Below are positions 6,689-6,885 of a stretch of DNA of 6,885 nucleotides, piece after piece (position 1 is the stretch's first letter; each line of letters begins with the position of its first letter). The DNA lies in the NCBI GenBank assembly GCA_019347795.1, contig JAHWKS010000292.1, forward strand, positions 1 to 6,885, written 5' to 3'. The translations under genes and the position numbers were made by a program. The notes beneath the pieces were generated by a model. That model did not search any database. It saw only the letters and a program-made list of their open reading frames with translations, and had not been told where the DNA came from. This stretch comes from Planctomycetota bacterium. Its GTDB lineage: Bacteria > Planctomycetota > Planctomycetia > Pirellulales > Pirellulaceae.

Positions 6689-6694
6689 GAGGGA
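6689..6694 (+). promoter_or_regulatory. Ribosome binding site of the exported protein gene
   Basis: GAGGGA lies 8 nt before ATG at 6703. It is followed by the A-rich stretch CGAAGAAA, a good initiation context, and it picks this start over the overlapping frame from 6453. Confidence 0.65.
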
Positions 6695-6702
6695 CGAAGA
6701 AA

Positions 6703-6885
6703 ATGTGCCGATTCAATTGTGGATTCTTGGTCGTCGGTTTCGTTGCTGTTTTCGCTGTATCGATAACAGGGTCAGGAGTTATTCACGCGCAAGATGCCGA
6801 TGTGAAGGCTTCCACAACCGTTCCAGACGGAGTCGGACAGCTCGCACCCGTTTTTGTCGATGGGAAGATTGTTGAAGAACTTCAA
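6703..6885 (+). CDS. Small exported protein, N-terminal 61 residues (3' end outside window)
   Basis: The open frame from ATG at 6703 reaches the window edge without a stop. The N-terminus is a classical Sec signal peptide: MCRFNCG, then a hydrophobic core FLVVGFVAVFAV (8-19), then a small-residue region and a probable signal peptidase I site after IHA (27-29), giving a mature protein that starts QDADVKAS. There is no lipobox at the expected place. The mature part seen so far (to residue 61, ending DGKIVEELQ) does not match a family I recognise. The GC content is about 49% by eye count, clearly below the kinase and ATPase genes, which may reflect different codon use or origin. It lies in the same direction as the kinase but 347 bases away, so it is probably transcribed separately. 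A periplasmic or secreted location is inferred from the signal peptide. Confidence 0.7.
   Translation, partial: MCRFNCGFLVVGFVAVFAVSITGSGVIHAQDADVKASTTVPDGVGQLAPVFVDGKIVEELQ

Larger units (their letters stand above)
6356..6702. other. Intergenic spacer between kinase and exported protein gene
   Basis: About 350 bases with no supported gene. A TTG-started frame from 6453 stays open through the next gene, but in the wrong phase and with an Arg/Cys-rich composition typical of a shadow frame. TACAAT at 6586-6591 could be a -10 element, but I see no convincing -35 box. No GC hairpin followed by a T-run is seen after the kinase stop, so no intrinsic terminator can be called. A hairpin near the right end is listed separately. 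Confidence 0.5.

Noticed and set aside
6453..6875. A 140-codon plus-strand frame overlapping the exported protein
   Set aside because: It starts at TTG without a ribosome site, its product is Arg/Cys-rich, and the alternative frame from 6703 gives a clear signal peptide and a good ribosome site.

Overview
The window looks like chromosomal DNA of a planctomycete, probably from the Pirellulales or a related order. It has high GC. It carries a secreted protein with the planctomycete-type LEPR-xLL N-terminal motif. It also carries a membrane Ser/Thr kinase with the roughly 150-residue N-terminal extension common in that phylum. No rRNA, tRNA, insertion sequence, CRISPR array or attachment site was seen.

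Layout. The left half is transcribed leftwards. A HerA/VirD4-like ATPase (4424 to 2163) is followed, through a TGATG stop/start overlap, by a small ORF that appears to be frameshifted (2163 to 1941). Next comes a near-consensus sigma-70 promoter (1940 to 1911), which should drive a large LEPR-xLL surface or secreted protein (from 1790, running off the left edge). The right half is transcribed rightwards. It holds a protein kinase with one transmembrane helix (4811 to 6355), then a roughly 350-base spacer with a strong hairpin, then the first 61 codons of a small exported protein (from 6703, running off the right edge). The divergent spacer between ATPase and kinase (4425 to 4810) contains three consecutive stem-loops and a short palindrome. 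On its left side it has an extended -10 element so close to the ATPase ATG that the message could be leaderless.

How the genes might work together. The ATPase and the small coupled ORF look like one transcription unit. The surface protein has its own promoter. The kinase and ATPase diverge from a shared spacer. Nothing in the sequence ties all the genes to one pathway. No relaxase, pilus or other type IV secretion component is visible, so the ATPase looks like a stand-alone member of its family. The most interesting points are the altered glycine loop of the kinase, the coupled and frameshifted small ORF, the possible leaderless start of the ATPase, and the structured spacers. I did not find convincing evidence of a wholly new multi-gene system.
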